From positions 2,628,566 to 2,692,565 of the forward strand of contig NZ_CP120677.1 in the NCBI RefSeq assembly GCF_029537395.1: 64,000 nucleotides of DNA, written 5' to 3'. The stretch is from Tissierella sp. Yu-01. GTDB lineage: Bacteria > Bacillota > Clostridia > Tissierellales > Tissierellaceae. The position numbers and the translations under genes were made by a program. This document shows, in pieces, positions 17,980 through 26,746 of this stretch (position 1 is its first letter; each line of letters opens with the position of its first letter). Under the pieces are notes generated by a model that saw nothing but the letters and a program-made list of their open reading frames with translations, ran no database searches and had not been told where the DNA came from.

Positions 17980-18008
17980 ATTATAGCTCATATTTTTGAA
18001 TTTTGCAA
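17980..18008 (-). promoter_or_regulatory. promoter of tRNA-Pro
   Basis: On the minus strand TTGCAA (18003-18008), 17 bp spacer, TATAAT (17980-17985), about 30 bp ahead of the mature tRNA 5' end. Confidence 0.7.
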
Positions 18009-18383
18009 GAGGTAATTTTTATTATTTTTCTCTATGCTTCAATCACTGACAACTACTTTAGTATAATGTATTTCTTAAAAAAATTCAAGACCCTATTTTG
18101 AATTATTACAATTTGTTTTAAGTAATTTATATATATTATATCCATTTTCCTAGCATTTACTTAATTAAACTTTGATTTTATCTATTTTGCATAAAAAGAA
18201 GCGAATTAAGATGATGAATATCTTTATAAATATACTATTGAATCAAAAAATACTGCTCCATAAGATTATAACGAGGTTGATGATATCCCACGCTTCTATA
18301 AGCGGTCGGGCACCTATACTTAAATATTAAAGAGATGGTTGATTAAAATGGTTACATTATAGTAAGTAAATAACAAGAAAAAT
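18009..18383. other. non-coding stretch with a G+C-richer patch
   Basis: About 375 bp without a credible gene. Most is very AT-rich. A distinct G+C-richer patch at about 18268-18316 contains CGCTTCTATAAGCG (a small hairpin) and CGGTCGGGCACC. Read on the minus strand the patch gives a short protein-like stretch that ends at a TGA, so it may be debris of a lost gene or repeat. I cannot identify it. Confidence 0.4.
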
Positions 18384-18412
18384 TTGACTATACATATACA
18401 ATATGCTAAAAT
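18384..18412 (+). promoter_or_regulatory. sigma-A promoter of the S-box/metK transcript
   Basis: TTGACT (18384-18389), 17 bp spacer, TAAAAT (18407-18412), about 40 bp ahead of the riboswitch aptamer. Confidence 0.8.
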
Positions 18413-18448
18413 GTTATAGAAATTAAAATTTAATAAAAATCTTAATGA

Positions 18449-18595
18449 TACCTTATTAAGAGTGATGGAGGGAATGGGCCCTATGATATCCGGCAACCTT
18501 GTTTTTAACAAAGGTGCTAAATCCCACAGAGTGTAAATTCTGGAAGATGAGGTGATGTTTTTAAAACGCCTTTCCTTTTGGATAGGTTTTTTTTA
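18449..18595 (+). ncRNA. SAM-I (S-box) riboswitch
   Basis: The leader of metK carries the S-box core: CTTATTAAGAG, GGTGGAGGGA-like GATGGAGGGAATGGGCCC, then ATCCGGCAACC and GGTGCTAAATCC, ending in GATGAG. It is followed by the expression platform, a CGCCTTTCC / GGATAGGT hairpin and a run of eight T. Known behaviour of the class: S-adenosylmethionine binding favours the terminator and stops metK expression. Confidence 0.95.
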
Positions 18596-18645
18596 TGAGA
18601 AAATAATTAATAATAATAAGGTATATATAAATAGGAGGAAGTCAA

Positions 18646-19830
18646 ATGAAAAAATGGTTATTTACTTCTGAATCTGTTACAGAAGGACATCCAGATAAGA
18701 TTTGTGATGCAGTATCCGATTCTATATTAGATGCGATTTTGGAAAAAGATCCAGGAGCAAGAGTTGCTTGTGAAACTACAGTTACAACTGGTTTAATATT
18801 AGTAGCTGGTGAAATTACTACGAATTGTTATGTAGATATCTCTAAGATTGCTAGACAAACTGTTGAAGACATTGGCTATGTAAGAGCTAAATACGGATTT
18901 GATGCAGATACATGTGCTGTACTTACATCAATTAATGAACAATCACCAGATATAGCACTAGGGGTTAATAAAGCCTTAGAACAAAAGGAATATAGTGAAG
19001 ATGAACTAGATTCAATAGGTGCAGGAGACCAAGGTATGATGTTTGGATTTGCTTGTAACGAAACAAAAGAGCTTATGCCATTACCAATATCCTTAGCCCA
19101 TAAGCTTTCTAAGAGACTTACAGATGTAAGGAAAGAAGGTATTCTAGATTATTTAAGACCAGATGGTAAAACACAGGTTACAATAGAATATCATGACAAT
19201 AAACCAGTTAGAATAGAGAATATAGTTGTATCGACACAACATAGTCCTGATGTTGATTTAGAACAAATAAGAAAAGACATTAAAGAGCATGTAATTCATG
19301 CAATTGTGCCAAAGGATATGTTAGATGAAAATACAAAATACTATGTTAATCCAACAGGAAGATTTGTAATAGGTGGACCAATGGGTGATGCAGGTTTAAC
19401 AGGTAGAAAGATTATAGTTGATACCTATGGTGGATATGCAAGACATGGTGGTGGAGCATTCTCAGGAAAAGATGCAACAAAGGTAGATAGATCAGCAGCT
19501 TATGCAGCAAGATATGTAGCAAAAAATATAGTTGCAGCAGGCTTGGCAGATAAATGTGAAGTAGGTTTAGCCTATGCTATTGGTGTAGCTCGTCCTTTAT
19601 CAATTTATGTAGATACATTTGGAACAGGAAAAATCGAAGATAATCAAATTAAGAATCTAGTAGAGAAACACTTTGATTTAAGACCAGCAGCTATAATTAG
19701 AGACTTAGATTTAAGAAAGCCTATATACAGACAACTTTCTGCATATGGACACTTTGGAAGAGAAGACTTAAATGTAAGTTGGGAAAAGACAGATAAGGCC
19801 GATATCTTAAGACAAGAAGCAGGACTTTAG
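18646..19830 (+). CDS. metK: S-adenosylmethionine synthase
   Basis: Makes S-adenosylmethionine from methionine and ATP. The 394-residue length is normal. Motifs are [15 protein letters not shown] at the N-terminus, the [12 protein letters not shown] hexapeptide region and [25 protein letters not shown] precedes the ATG. It is the only gene behind the S-box riboswitch, so it is controlled by its own product. A repeat fragment and an intrinsic terminator follow. Confidence 0.98.
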   Translation: MKKWLFTSESVTEGHPDKICDAVSDSILDAILEKDPGARVACETTVTTGLILVAGEITTNCYVDISKIARQTVEDIGYVRAKYGFDADTCAVLTSINEQSPDIALGVNKALEQKEYSEDELDSIGAGDQGMMFGFACNETKELMPLPISLAHKLSKRLTDVRKEGILDYLRPDGKTQVTIEYHDNKPVRIENIVVSTQHSPDVDLEQIRKDIKEHVIHAIVPKDMLDENTKYYVNPTGRFVIGGPMGDAGLTGRKIIVDTYGGYARHGGGAFSGKDATKVDRSAAYAARYVAKNIVAAGLADKCEVGLAYAIGVARPLSIYVDTFGTGKIEDNQIKNLVEKHFDLRPAAIIRDLDLRKPIYRQLSAYGHFGREDLNVSWEKTDKADILRQEAGL

Positions 19831-19857
19831 AATTAGTGAACAGCGAACTTTGCAATT

Positions 19858-19876
19858 GAAGAATCTCGGGTTTAAA
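19858..19876 (+). repeat. family R repeat fragment
   Basis: GAAGAATCTCGGGTTTA matches the right end of the family R elements. The left half is missing. Confidence 0.6.
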
Positions 19877-19880
19877 GATA

Positions 19881-19920
19881 AAAAGCAGATTAATTTATAA
19901 ATTAATCTGTTTTTATTTTT
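19881..19920 (+). terminator. intrinsic terminator after metK
   Basis: CAGATTAATTT / AAATTAATCTG with a short loop, A-rich on the left and TTTTTATTTTTTT on the right. Confidence 0.85.
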
Positions 19921-20060
19921 TTGTATAGTAAAAAATTCAACCTCATTCTATATGTAAATTAAGCAGTAAAAATTTAAAATTATGATTTTCAATTTCAGTA
20001 ATAATGTTCCTAATTGTGCATTGTGAACTGTGAATTGCGAATTGATTAGGAGGTGAGACA

Positions 20061-20282
20061 ATGGCTATCATAGGTACTAAAGAAAAAATGGCTCTTAAAT
20101 TAGAGCTAGATGCAGGTATTGTAGATGGGAAGCAGAAAATTACTTCTAAGGTATTTAACAATGTAAAACCAACTGCTTTAGACGATAATCTACACTTAGC
20201 TGCTACAGAATTAGCAGGACTTCAAAACAAAGATTTACTGAAAGTAAAGAGAGTGGAAGAAACACTATTGACTGAAGAGTAA
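20061..20282 (+). CDS. DUF1659 small protein
   Basis: A 73-residue protein with the DUF1659 layout: an N-terminal basic strand (KEKMALKLELDAGIVDGKQ) and a C-terminal half with ALDDNLHLAATELAGLQ. The function is unknown. AGGAGGTGAGAC precedes the ATG. It heads a run of three tiny genes (DUF1659, DUF2922, YvrJ) that often occur together in Clostridia and Bacilli, so they probably form one functional unit. Confidence 0.85.
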   Translation: MAIIGTKEKMALKLELDAGIVDGKQKITSKVFNNVKPTALDDNLHLAATELAGLQNKDLLKVKRVEETLLTEE

Positions 20283-20318
20283 AAAAGACAATTCGCTAAA
20301 TAGAAAGGTGGTGAAATT

Positions 20319-20537
20319 ATGGAAAAGACAAAGTTGGAAATGGACTTTTTAGATCCCTTAAATAAGGTAACTAGAATTAGTTTAGATGATCCTAGAACAG
20401 ATTTAGTCCCTAGTGAAATACAATCTGCTATGGAAAATATCATAGCACAAAATATATTCTCCTCAAAAGAAGGTGATTTTGTAGCTATTGGTGGAGCTAG
20501 AGTTATCACAACTAATATCAATGAAATGGAGTTTTAG
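20319..20537 (+). CDS. DUF2922 small protein
   Basis: A 72-residue protein of the DUF2922 family, similar in size and pattern to the DUF1659 protein before it: an N-terminal segment KLEMDFLDPLNKVTRISLDDPR, split here as KLEMDFLDP and KVTRISLDD, then a C-terminal segment ending in GARVITTNINEMEF. The function is unknown. GAAAGGTGGTGAAATT precedes the ATG. A short AAGGGCC / GGCCCTT hairpin lies right after the stop, without a T-run, between this gene and the YvrJ gene. Confidence 0.85.
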   Translation: MEKTKLEMDFLDPLNKVTRISLDDPRTDLVPSEIQSAMENIIAQNIFSSKEGDFVAIGGARVITTNINEMEF

Positions 20538-20581
20538 TAAAGGGCCGCAAGGCCCTTGTTCACTCTTTCGGAGGTGATATA

Positions 20582-20725
20582 ATGGAACAGTTATATTCCA
20601 GTGTAGCTAATTTAGGTTTTCCAATAGTTATATCCATTTATTTGTTGGTTAGAATTGAGGGGAAATTAAATGAGTTAACAGGAAGTATAAATGAGCTTTC
20701 TAAGGTAATATCAACAATTAAATAG
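20582..20725 (+). CDS. YvrJ family small membrane protein
   Basis: A 47-residue protein with one hydrophobic segment near the N-terminus (VANLGFPIVISIYLLVRIE) and a polar helix KLNELTGSINELSKVI. The pattern and position fit the YvrJ family, found beside DUF1659 and DUF2922 genes. GGAGGTGATATA precedes the ATG. Very short genes of this kind are easily missed. Function unknown; it may anchor the two soluble proteins at the membrane, which is inference. Confidence 0.8.
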   Translation: MEQLYSSVANLGFPIVISIYLLVRIEGKLNELTGSINELSKVISTIK

Positions 20726-20731
20726 GCAGTT

Positions 20732-20775
20732 TAAACCCTTCTTACATAGGAAACTATGGAAAGGAGGGTTTTTAT
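20732..20775 (+). terminator. intrinsic terminator after the YvrJ gene
   Basis: AAACCCTTCTT / AAGGAGGGTTTTT with an inner CATAG / CTATG pairing, followed by a T-rich run. It closes the three-gene unit. Confidence 0.8.
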
Positions 20776-20807
20776 TTGATACAATAATTAAGATTGGAGG
20801 GTTTTTA

Positions 20808-23024
20808 GTGGTTATAGAAGGAGTAATAGAGGAGATAATTTTTAGGAATGAAAGTAACGGTTATACTGTCGGACGCTTGATTACATCTGATGGAGATATA
20901 ACTATAGTTGGTTATGCCCCTTTTGTCAATCTCGAGGAGACTGTATCATTAGAGGGGGAATTGATATTTCACAATAAATATGGAGAACAGTTTAGTTTTA
21001 CTACTTTGAAAACCGTAATGCCATCTACCTTAAAGGGTATTGAAAATTATCTTGCTTCTGGATTAATTCCTAATATAGGACCTAAAACTGCTAAAAAAAT
21101 CGTAGATAAATTTGGTTTGGATTCCCTTGATATAATTCAATATAATCCTGAGAAACTGAAAGAAATAGAAGGTATAGGTGATAAAAAACTAAAGAAGATA
21201 ATAGAAGCCTATGAAGAGCAAAGAGAGATAAGAGATATTATGGTATATCTTCATCAGTATGATATATCCATAAATAATGGTATAAAGATATATAAGAAGT
21301 ATGGGGCTGAAACCATTAGAATATTAAGCGAAAATCCATATAGATTATCAGAGGATATCTATGGAATTGGATTTAAAACAGCAGATAATATAGCAAATAA
21401 AATGGGTGTAAGTATTGATTCGCCATATAGGATAGAAGCTGGTCTGAAATTTATAATGATGGAATGTGCATCAGAGGGGCATTGCTATGTTCCCAAGGAT
21501 GAAGTGATAAAGAAAGCATTAGGATTGTTAAATACAGATCAAGAAAAACTTGAAGATGGTATAAGAGAGCTTGCAATAAAAAATAGTTTCTATGTGATAA
21601 ATAATGGAGATGAAATAGATATATATTACGCTCCTTATCATATAGCAGAAAACAATGTGGCAAGGAAGATAATTGAACTGTCTCGGGCTGAAATTGACAA
21701 ATTAAATGTTGATGCTGATAAGGAGATCTTAAATATAGAAAAGCAAAATGAAATAAGTTTTGGAAACAAGCAGAAGCTAGCAATCAAGGAATCACTTGAA
21801 AATGGTATGTTAATCATTACTGGAGGACCAGGAACAGGTAAAACCACAACAATTAATGCCATTATATCCATATGTGAAGACCTAGGATTGGAAGTAGTAC
21901 TGTCGGCTCCAACTGGAAGAGCAGCCAAAAGAATGACAGAGACAACGGGTAGAGAAGCAAAGACAATACATAGGCTTTTAGAGATTTCCTTTATAGAAGA
22001 AGAAGCCGGGTTTGAAAAGGATGAAGAGAGCCCTATTGAAGCTGACGTAGTAATTATTGATGAAGCATCAATGATAGATATACTTCTTATGAATAGTCTT
22101 CTAAAGGCCATTAATCCTGGCACAAGATTAATCCTTGTTGGAGATATAGACCAACTTCCATCAGTAGGTCCTGGTAATGTTTTAAAAGATATAATAAACT
22201 CTGGAACGATAAAGGTTATAATGCTAGATGAAATCTTTAGACAGGCAGAGGAAAGTATGATCATTGTAAATGCTCATAGAGTCAATAAAGGAGAAAACCC
22301 TTTACTTAATGAAAAGGATAAAGATTTCTTCTTTATGAGTGTAAAAAGTACCCAGGAAATACTTCAAACTATTATTGATTTGAACAAATCCAGATTACCT
22401 AACTTTTACGGCTTTGATTCAGTGAGAGACATTCAGATACTTACCCCTATGAAGAAAGGAGATCTTGGCATAATCTCACTTAATAAACATATTCAGCAAG
22501 CGCTAAATCCTAAATCTAAGTCAAAGGCTGAAAAGCAAATTGGAGATGAGATATTTAGAGTTGGGGATAAGGTAATGCAGATTAAGAATAATTATAAATT
22601 AGAATGGAAGATAATTATAAATGGAATGGAGATAGAAAAGGGTGAAGGTGTATTTAATGGAGACTTTGGTTATATAACAGAGATTGATGTTGAAGAGGGA
22701 ATTCTAAAAGTATTATTTGATGAGGAAAAAGAGGTTGAATATGATTTTAAACAGCTAGACGAATTGAGGTTGGCATATGCTACTACAGTTCACAAAGCTC
22801 AGGGCAGTGAGTTTCCTGTAATAATTATGCCAATATCTTCAGGTCCACCAATGCTTTTAACTCGAAATTTATTCTATACCGCTATTACACGAGCTAGAAA
22901 ATTGGTGGTTTTAGTTGGTGAAGAAAGATATATGCAGATGATGATTAGAAATAACATTATTGCAAAGAGATACTCCTCATTAGATAGAAAAATAAGAGAA
23001 TACCTGAATATGTTTTTAAGTTAA
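20808..23024 (+). CDS. recD2: ATP-dependent RecD2-type DNA helicase
   Basis: A 738-residue SF1B 5'-3' helicase of the RecD2 class, which lacks RecBC partners. The N-terminal region (about 1-330) has the OB-like start and helix-hairpin-helix segments (GLIPNIGPKTAKKIVDKFG and GIGDKKLKKI). Then come Walker A GGPGTGKTTT near residue 339, motif II VVIIDEASMID, GDIDQLPSVGPGNVL and, near the C-terminus, YATTVHKAQGSEFP and TAITRARKLVV. Role: genome maintenance. The start is GTG 20808 after TTGGAGGG. comFC follows 12 bases later. Confidence 0.96.
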   Translation: MVIEGVIEEIIFRNESNGYTVGRLITSDGDITIVGYAPFVNLEETVSLEGELIFHNKYGEQFSFTTLKTVMPSTLKGIENYLASGLIPNIGPKTAKKIVDKFGLDSLDIIQYNPEKLKEIEGIGDKKLKKIIEAYEEQREIRDIMVYLHQYDISINNGIKIYKKYGAETIRILSENPYRLSEDIYGIGFKTADNIANKMGVSIDSPYRIEAGLKFIMMECASEGHCYVPKDEVIKKALGLLNTDQEKLEDGIRELAIKNSFYVINNGDEIDIYYAPYHIAENNVARKIIELSRAEIDKLNVDADKEILNIEKQNEISFGNKQKLAIKESLENGMLIITGGPGTGKTTTINAIISICEDLGLEVVLSAPTGRAAKRMTETTGREAKTIHRLLEISFIEEEAGFEKDEESPIEADVVIIDEASMIDILLMNSLLKAINPGTRLILVGDIDQLPSVGPGNVLKDIINSGTIKVIMLDEIFRQAEESMIIVNAHRVNKGENPLLNEKDKDFFFMSVKSTQEILQTIIDLNKSRLPNFYGFDSVRDIQILTPMKKGDLGIISLNKHIQQALNPKSKSKAEKQIGDEIFRVGDKVMQIKNNYKLEWKIIINGMEIEKGEGVFNGDFGYITEIDVEEGILKVLFDEEKEVEYDFKQLDELRLAYATTVHKAQGSEFPVIIMPISSGPPMLLTRNLFYTAITRARKLVVLVGEERYMQMMIRNNIIAKRYSSLDRKIREYLNMFLS

Positions 23025-23036
23025 AAGGGGGATATT

Positions 23037-23687
23037 ATGAGCATTATAAGCCTGTTGTTTCCTACAAGAGAATTATGTTACTTATGTAAGGACAAGACTC
23101 CTTACTTGACAGCTTTTGTATGCTCAGAATGTAGCGAAAGATTAGAATTTGTATATAGGGAAGTAGATATAAAGTCACAGTATATTAAGAGGACAATTTT
23201 TGTCCTTAGCTATAATTCATATCTAAGAGAGCTTATTCATGATTTTAAGTTTAATGGAAAAAGCTATATGTATAAACCTTTTGCAGAAATAATGACGGAA
23301 GCTATAAAAAAGACTGATATCAACTATATCGATTTAATAATGTACATTCCTATACATAGGAGAAAAGAAGCTATCAGAGGATATAATCAATCGGAGTTAT
23401 TAGCAAAGTATATATCTCAAAAGCTTCAAATACAAATATCAAAAGGAAATCTAAGTAAAACAGCATGGACAAAAGAACAGAATACCCTAAATAGGGTACA
23501 AAGATTGATAAATTTAAAGAATTCTTTTAGTATAAGCAATACTGAAGAAATTCAAGGGAAGAGAATATTATTGATAGATGATTTAATAACTACAGGAGCA
23601 ACTTTTAATGAATGCTCAAAGCTATTAATAGAAAGTGGTGCTAGAGAGGTTATTGCCTTAGCATTAACCTCAAGTAAGACTATTTAG
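23037..23687 (+). CDS. comFC: ComF family protein (phosphoribosyltransferase-like)
   Basis: A 216-residue ComFC-type protein. Four cysteines of a zinc ribbon are at the N-terminus (CYLCKDKT ... CSECSERL) and a phosphoribosyltransferase-like domain follows, with IDLIMYIPIHRRKEAIRGYNQ split around YIPIHRRK, and the PRPP-loop ILLIDDLITTGAT near the C-terminus. In competent bacteria ComFC supports DNA uptake; no ComFA helicase or other com genes are visible here. AAGGGGGA precedes the ATG. Its end overlaps the converging YihY gene by eight bases. Confidence 0.92.
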   Translation: MSIISLLFPTRELCYLCKDKTPYLTAFVCSECSERLEFVYREVDIKSQYIKRTIFVLSYNSYLRELIHDFKFNGKSYMYKPFAEIMTEAIKKTDINYIDLIMYIPIHRRKEAIRGYNQSELLAKYISQKLQIQISKGNLSKTAWTKEQNTLNRVQRLINLKNSFSISNTEEIQGKRILLIDDLITTGATFNECSKLLIESGAREVIALALTSSKTI

Positions 23688-24597
23688 ACATTTTGCTAAT
23701 TAACTTATAAATTACACTTTTCTCTTCAATTACTTTGTAATTGTTGATTTTAAAGAATTCTATAGTTGCGTTGAATTCACCGCCAAGTACTATTATTATA
23801 CTGCTAAGGTATAACCAGATCAGTAGAACTATCATACCTCCAAGGCTACCATAGGTAGTTGAATATTCTCCAAAATTATTTACATATGCAGAAAATGCAG
23901 TGGATGTAAGAATCCAACCAAAGGTTGCGAAGACACCTCCAGGGATGCTACTACTAAGCTTAATACTGTGTCCTTTTTCTACACAAGGACTGTATTTATA
24001 CAACAAAGCGAATATATATACCATAAAAACAATAGGTATAATAAATCTAACATTCATCCATATACCTATGAAATCTTCTCCTTTACCCATGTATTCAAAT
24101 AGTCTTTTTCCTATAATTTCTCCCAGTACTAATGTTACAAATACTAAACTTAATAATATAAGTAGTGCAATTGTAAACAAAATAGAAATTCCCTTTAGTT
24201 TAAAGTAGGATCTTTTTTCTTCGTAATCATAAGCATTATTGATAGCTCTAATAACTGGTGTTAATCCTGTTGATGCGGTCCATATTCCGGCTAGAGCAGC
24301 TATAGATAGAAGTTGTTGGCTACTATTGATTACTAAGTCTTTTATGAAGCTACTAATTATATTTTGAATATCTAAAGGAAGGTATTGAATAAATCCATAT
24401 ATTAAATCCATTCTAACCAGTGAAGTATAGCTTATGATGTTTAGAAATACAATTAGAAATGGAAATATAGATAATATTAAAAAATAAGAAAGCTGTGCAC
24501 CAATTGCAAAGATTTTATCTTCACCAATTCTGTAGATTAAATTATCCAAGAATATGATGGGTTTATACTTTAGAATATTTCTTAAAAAGTCTTCCAT
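23680..24597 (-). CDS. YihY/BrkB family membrane protein
   Basis: A 305-residue polytopic membrane protein of the YihY/virulence factor BrkB family, once misnamed ribonuclease BN. Typical segments are AIGAQLSYFLILSIFPFLIV, SIAALAGIWTASTGLTPVIRAIN and the C-terminal YGSLGGMIVLLIWLYLSS. About six membrane helices are visible. AGGAGGTGC precedes the ATG on the minus strand. The function is unknown. It converges on comFC. Confidence 0.92.
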   Translation of the reverse strand: MEDFLRNILKYKPIIFLDNLIYRIGEDKIFAIGAQLSYFLILSIFPFLIVFLNIISYTSLVRMDLIYGFIQYLPLDIQNIISSFIKDLVINSSQQLLSIAALAGIWTASTGLTPVIRAINNAYDYEEKRSYFKLKGISILFTIALLILLSLVFVTLVLGEIIGKRLFEYMGKGEDFIGIWMNVRFIIPIVFMVYIFALLYKYSPCVEKGHSIKLSSSIPGGVFATFGWILTSTAFSAYVNNFGEYSTTYGSLGGMIVLLIWLYLSSIIIVLGGEFNATIEFFKINNYKVIEEKSVIYKLISKMSK

Positions 24598-24669
24598 AAT
24601 AGCACCTCCTTACCAATTCATACCTATATTATATTAGATTAAACAAATAACAATGCACAATTCATACAA

Positions 24670-24742
24670 AAACCCGAGATTCTTCATCTACGTACGGAAT
24701 GACAATTGATGTCATGCTGAGCATAGCGAAGCATCTCGGGTT
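24670..24742 (-). repeat. family R palindromic repeat acting as terminator
   Basis: AACCCGAGATTCTTC at the left and GCGAAGCATCTCGGGTT at the right form the stem, with ATGAC / GTCAT inside. On the minus strand the stem is followed by TTTTTGTATG, so it can terminate the S9 peptidase transcript that ends at 24757. It is the near twin of 10430-10497 in the other orientation. Confidence 0.8.
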
Positions 24743-24756
24743 AAATTAGTGAACTA

Positions 24757-26703
24757 TCACTTCAAATATTTATCAAACCAAGCAGTTATTTCTTCTAATC
24801 TTTTTATTCTATTCTTTGGTTTTCCGGATCTTGAAAGGTCATGATTTTCTCCTTTAAAGGCTACTAGCCTTGATTCTACGCCATGATACTTTAGGGCAGT
24901 GAACATTTGTAGTCCTTCTGGTATCCAACATCTATAATCCTCTTCTGAATGTATGAATAAGGTAGGTGTGATTACATTATCTGCATATTTCAGTGGAGAG
25001 TGAAACCACATTTTTTCAACGTTATCCCAAGGAGTACTTGCTACTTGGTCATCTGCAAAATAATATCCAATATCACTTGTTCCAAAGAAAGATATCCAAT
25101 TAGAGATACTTCTTTGGGATACAGCAGCCTTAAATCTTGAAGTATGACCTATTATCCAGTTGGTCATAAAACCTCCATAGGAACCACCGGTAACCCCTAA
25201 TCTATCCTCATCTATAGAAGGATAATTCATTAGTACAAGGTCTGTAAAATCCATTATGTCATCGTAATCAATAGTTCCATATTGTCCTCTTATGTCGGAA
25301 AACTCATCGCCATAACCATCGCTTCCCCTTGGGTTACAATAGAATACAAAGTATCCTTCATTAGCCCAGTATTGCATTTCATGAAAGAATACTTCTCCGA
25401 ATACAGTTTTAGGGCCACCATGAATATTCAAAATTGCGGGATATGTCTTATCTTCTTCATAGTCAACTGGTTTTAATACCCAACCTTCTATTTGTTTTTC
25501 ATCTTCCAATTTAAATAATAATTTTTCTGGAGTAGAGAGTTTTTTCTCTTTCATAACCCAAGAATTAAAATGAGTTAATTGGGTTTCCTTTGTATTTAGT
25601 AAATATATTTCCTGTAATTTTAAATATCTTAATCCAATGAAATATATCTTACCATTTACTACATCAAAACCGTCTATTGAACCATTAGGGGATGATAACT
25701 TTTCACTATTGCCATTGATATCAATTCTGTGTATAAAGGAATTTGCTCCTTCCGTAGTAGTATAATATAGGTAGTCGCCGTCCACCTTTGCACTTCTAGA
25801 GCTACCATATCTACAATCAGATCCAACTGAATTCCATGTTGAACAGTCAAAATCAGATATTTTATCTACTGTATAACCAGTAAAATCAGTTATGTAGATA
25901 TTTGGATTTTGATTTATTCCATGGATTTGCATATTATTTCCAATAAAAACGATATTATCTCCTAAAAAGTCACAATGGCTGTAGTTGAAGCTTTGAAATG
26001 GAGAAATTTTTTCGTATTTATTCTCTTCTATACTATATAGATTTAACTCTGTATTAGTACTCATCTTATCTATGTAAGAAGATGTAATAAATGCAACAAA
26101 TTTTCTATCCCTACTTATGGAATAGTCTTCAACATTAGAAAATTCATCTGTAATCATTTTTAATAGATTATTCTTTACATCATATGTGTAGAGACGATTT
26201 CTTTTTTTATTTGTATAATTATCTTCGCCGTTTGACCAGAAAGGAATTTCATCAATAATAACATAATCTTTTTTTTCTTTTAAGTCTTCTGTCAAAGGGT
26301 CGAAAGTAGCAGTTAATATGAAGTTATCCTCATCTATTTTCTTTATACTAGTGACATTTATAGGAATTTCAAAGGATTTTTGTGCTTCTCCACCATTTAT
26401 TGATATTTCATAATAGGTTGTAAAGGCTTTTCCCTTTTCTTTTCTCTCTCTGTCCTTTTTGTTTCTAATTGCTGGGAATAATATGGATGTATCAGTTCTC
26501 CATATAAAGGATTTTTCCTCATCCAAGCTGGTTAACTTCATAATTTTATTTTCTTCATCTAAAATGTAGATGTTAGAAAGATATTTGTTTTCTTCAACGT
26601 CTGACTGATGAACTATAAAACCACAATTTTTACCATCTGATGACATACTTATACCTGATAGAAACTTATATTTAGTAAAATCATCTAGCTTAAGTTTTTC
26701 CAA
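24757..26703 (-). CDS. S9 family serine peptidase (acylaminoacyl/dipeptidyl peptidase type)
   Basis: A 648-residue cytosolic peptidase of the prolyl oligopeptidase family. The N-terminal 400 residues form the beta-propeller, and the C-terminal alpha/beta-hydrolase domain carries the catalytic triad: Ser in GVTGGSYGGFMTNW (near residue 508), Asp in HSEEDYRCW and His in KGENHDLSR. The oxyanion region LNIHGGPKTVFGE is present. No signal peptide is seen. Role: hydrolysis of short peptides, plausible for an amino-acid-fermenting anaerobe. The ATG has only a weak ribosome binding site (GGGGGAATAAAA). Confidence 0.94.
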   Translation of the reverse strand: MEKLKLDDFTKYKFLSGISMSSDGKNCGFIVHQSDVEENKYLSNIYILDEENKIMKLTSLDEEKSFIWRTDTSILFPAIRNKKDRERKEKGKAFTTYYEISINGGEAQKSFEIPINVTSIKKIDEDNFILTATFDPLTEDLKEKKDYVIIDEIPFWSNGEDNYTNKKRNRLYTYDVKNNLLKMITDEFSNVEDYSISRDRKFVAFITSSYIDKMSTNTELNLYSIEENKYEKISPFQSFNYSHCDFLGDNIVFIGNNMQIHGINQNPNIYITDFTGYTVDKISDFDCSTWNSVGSDCRYGSSRSAKVDGDYLYYTTTEGANSFIHRIDINGNSEKLSSPNGSIDGFDVVNGKIYFIGLRYLKLQEIYLLNTKETQLTHFNSWVMKEKKLSTPEKLLFKLEDEKQIEGWVLKPVDYEEDKTYPAILNIHGGPKTVFGEVFFHEMQYWANEGYFVFYCNPRGSDGYGDEFSDIRGQYGTIDYDDIMDFTDLVLMNYPSIDEDRLGVTGGSYGGFMTNWIIGHTSRFKAAVSQRSISNWISFFGTSDIGYYFADDQVASTPWDNVEKMWFHSPLKYADNVITPTLFIHSEEDYRCWIPEGLQMFTALKYHGVESRLVAFKGENHDLSRSGKPKNRIKRLEEITAWFDKYLK

Positions 26704-26746
26704 TTTTATTCCCCCAGTCTATATTATCCTCGAAATATTTTAAGAT

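Noticed and set aside
20540-20557. Terminator between the DUF2922 and YvrJ genes
   Set aside because: AAGGGCC/GGCCCTT is a good hairpin but is followed by GTTCACTC, not a T-run, and the next ribosome binding site is only some bases away.
21638-22264. A 208-codon minus-strand frame inside recD2
   Set aside because: It is the complement of well-conserved helicase motifs and is rich in Ser/Ile as expected for such shadows; no ribosome binding site.
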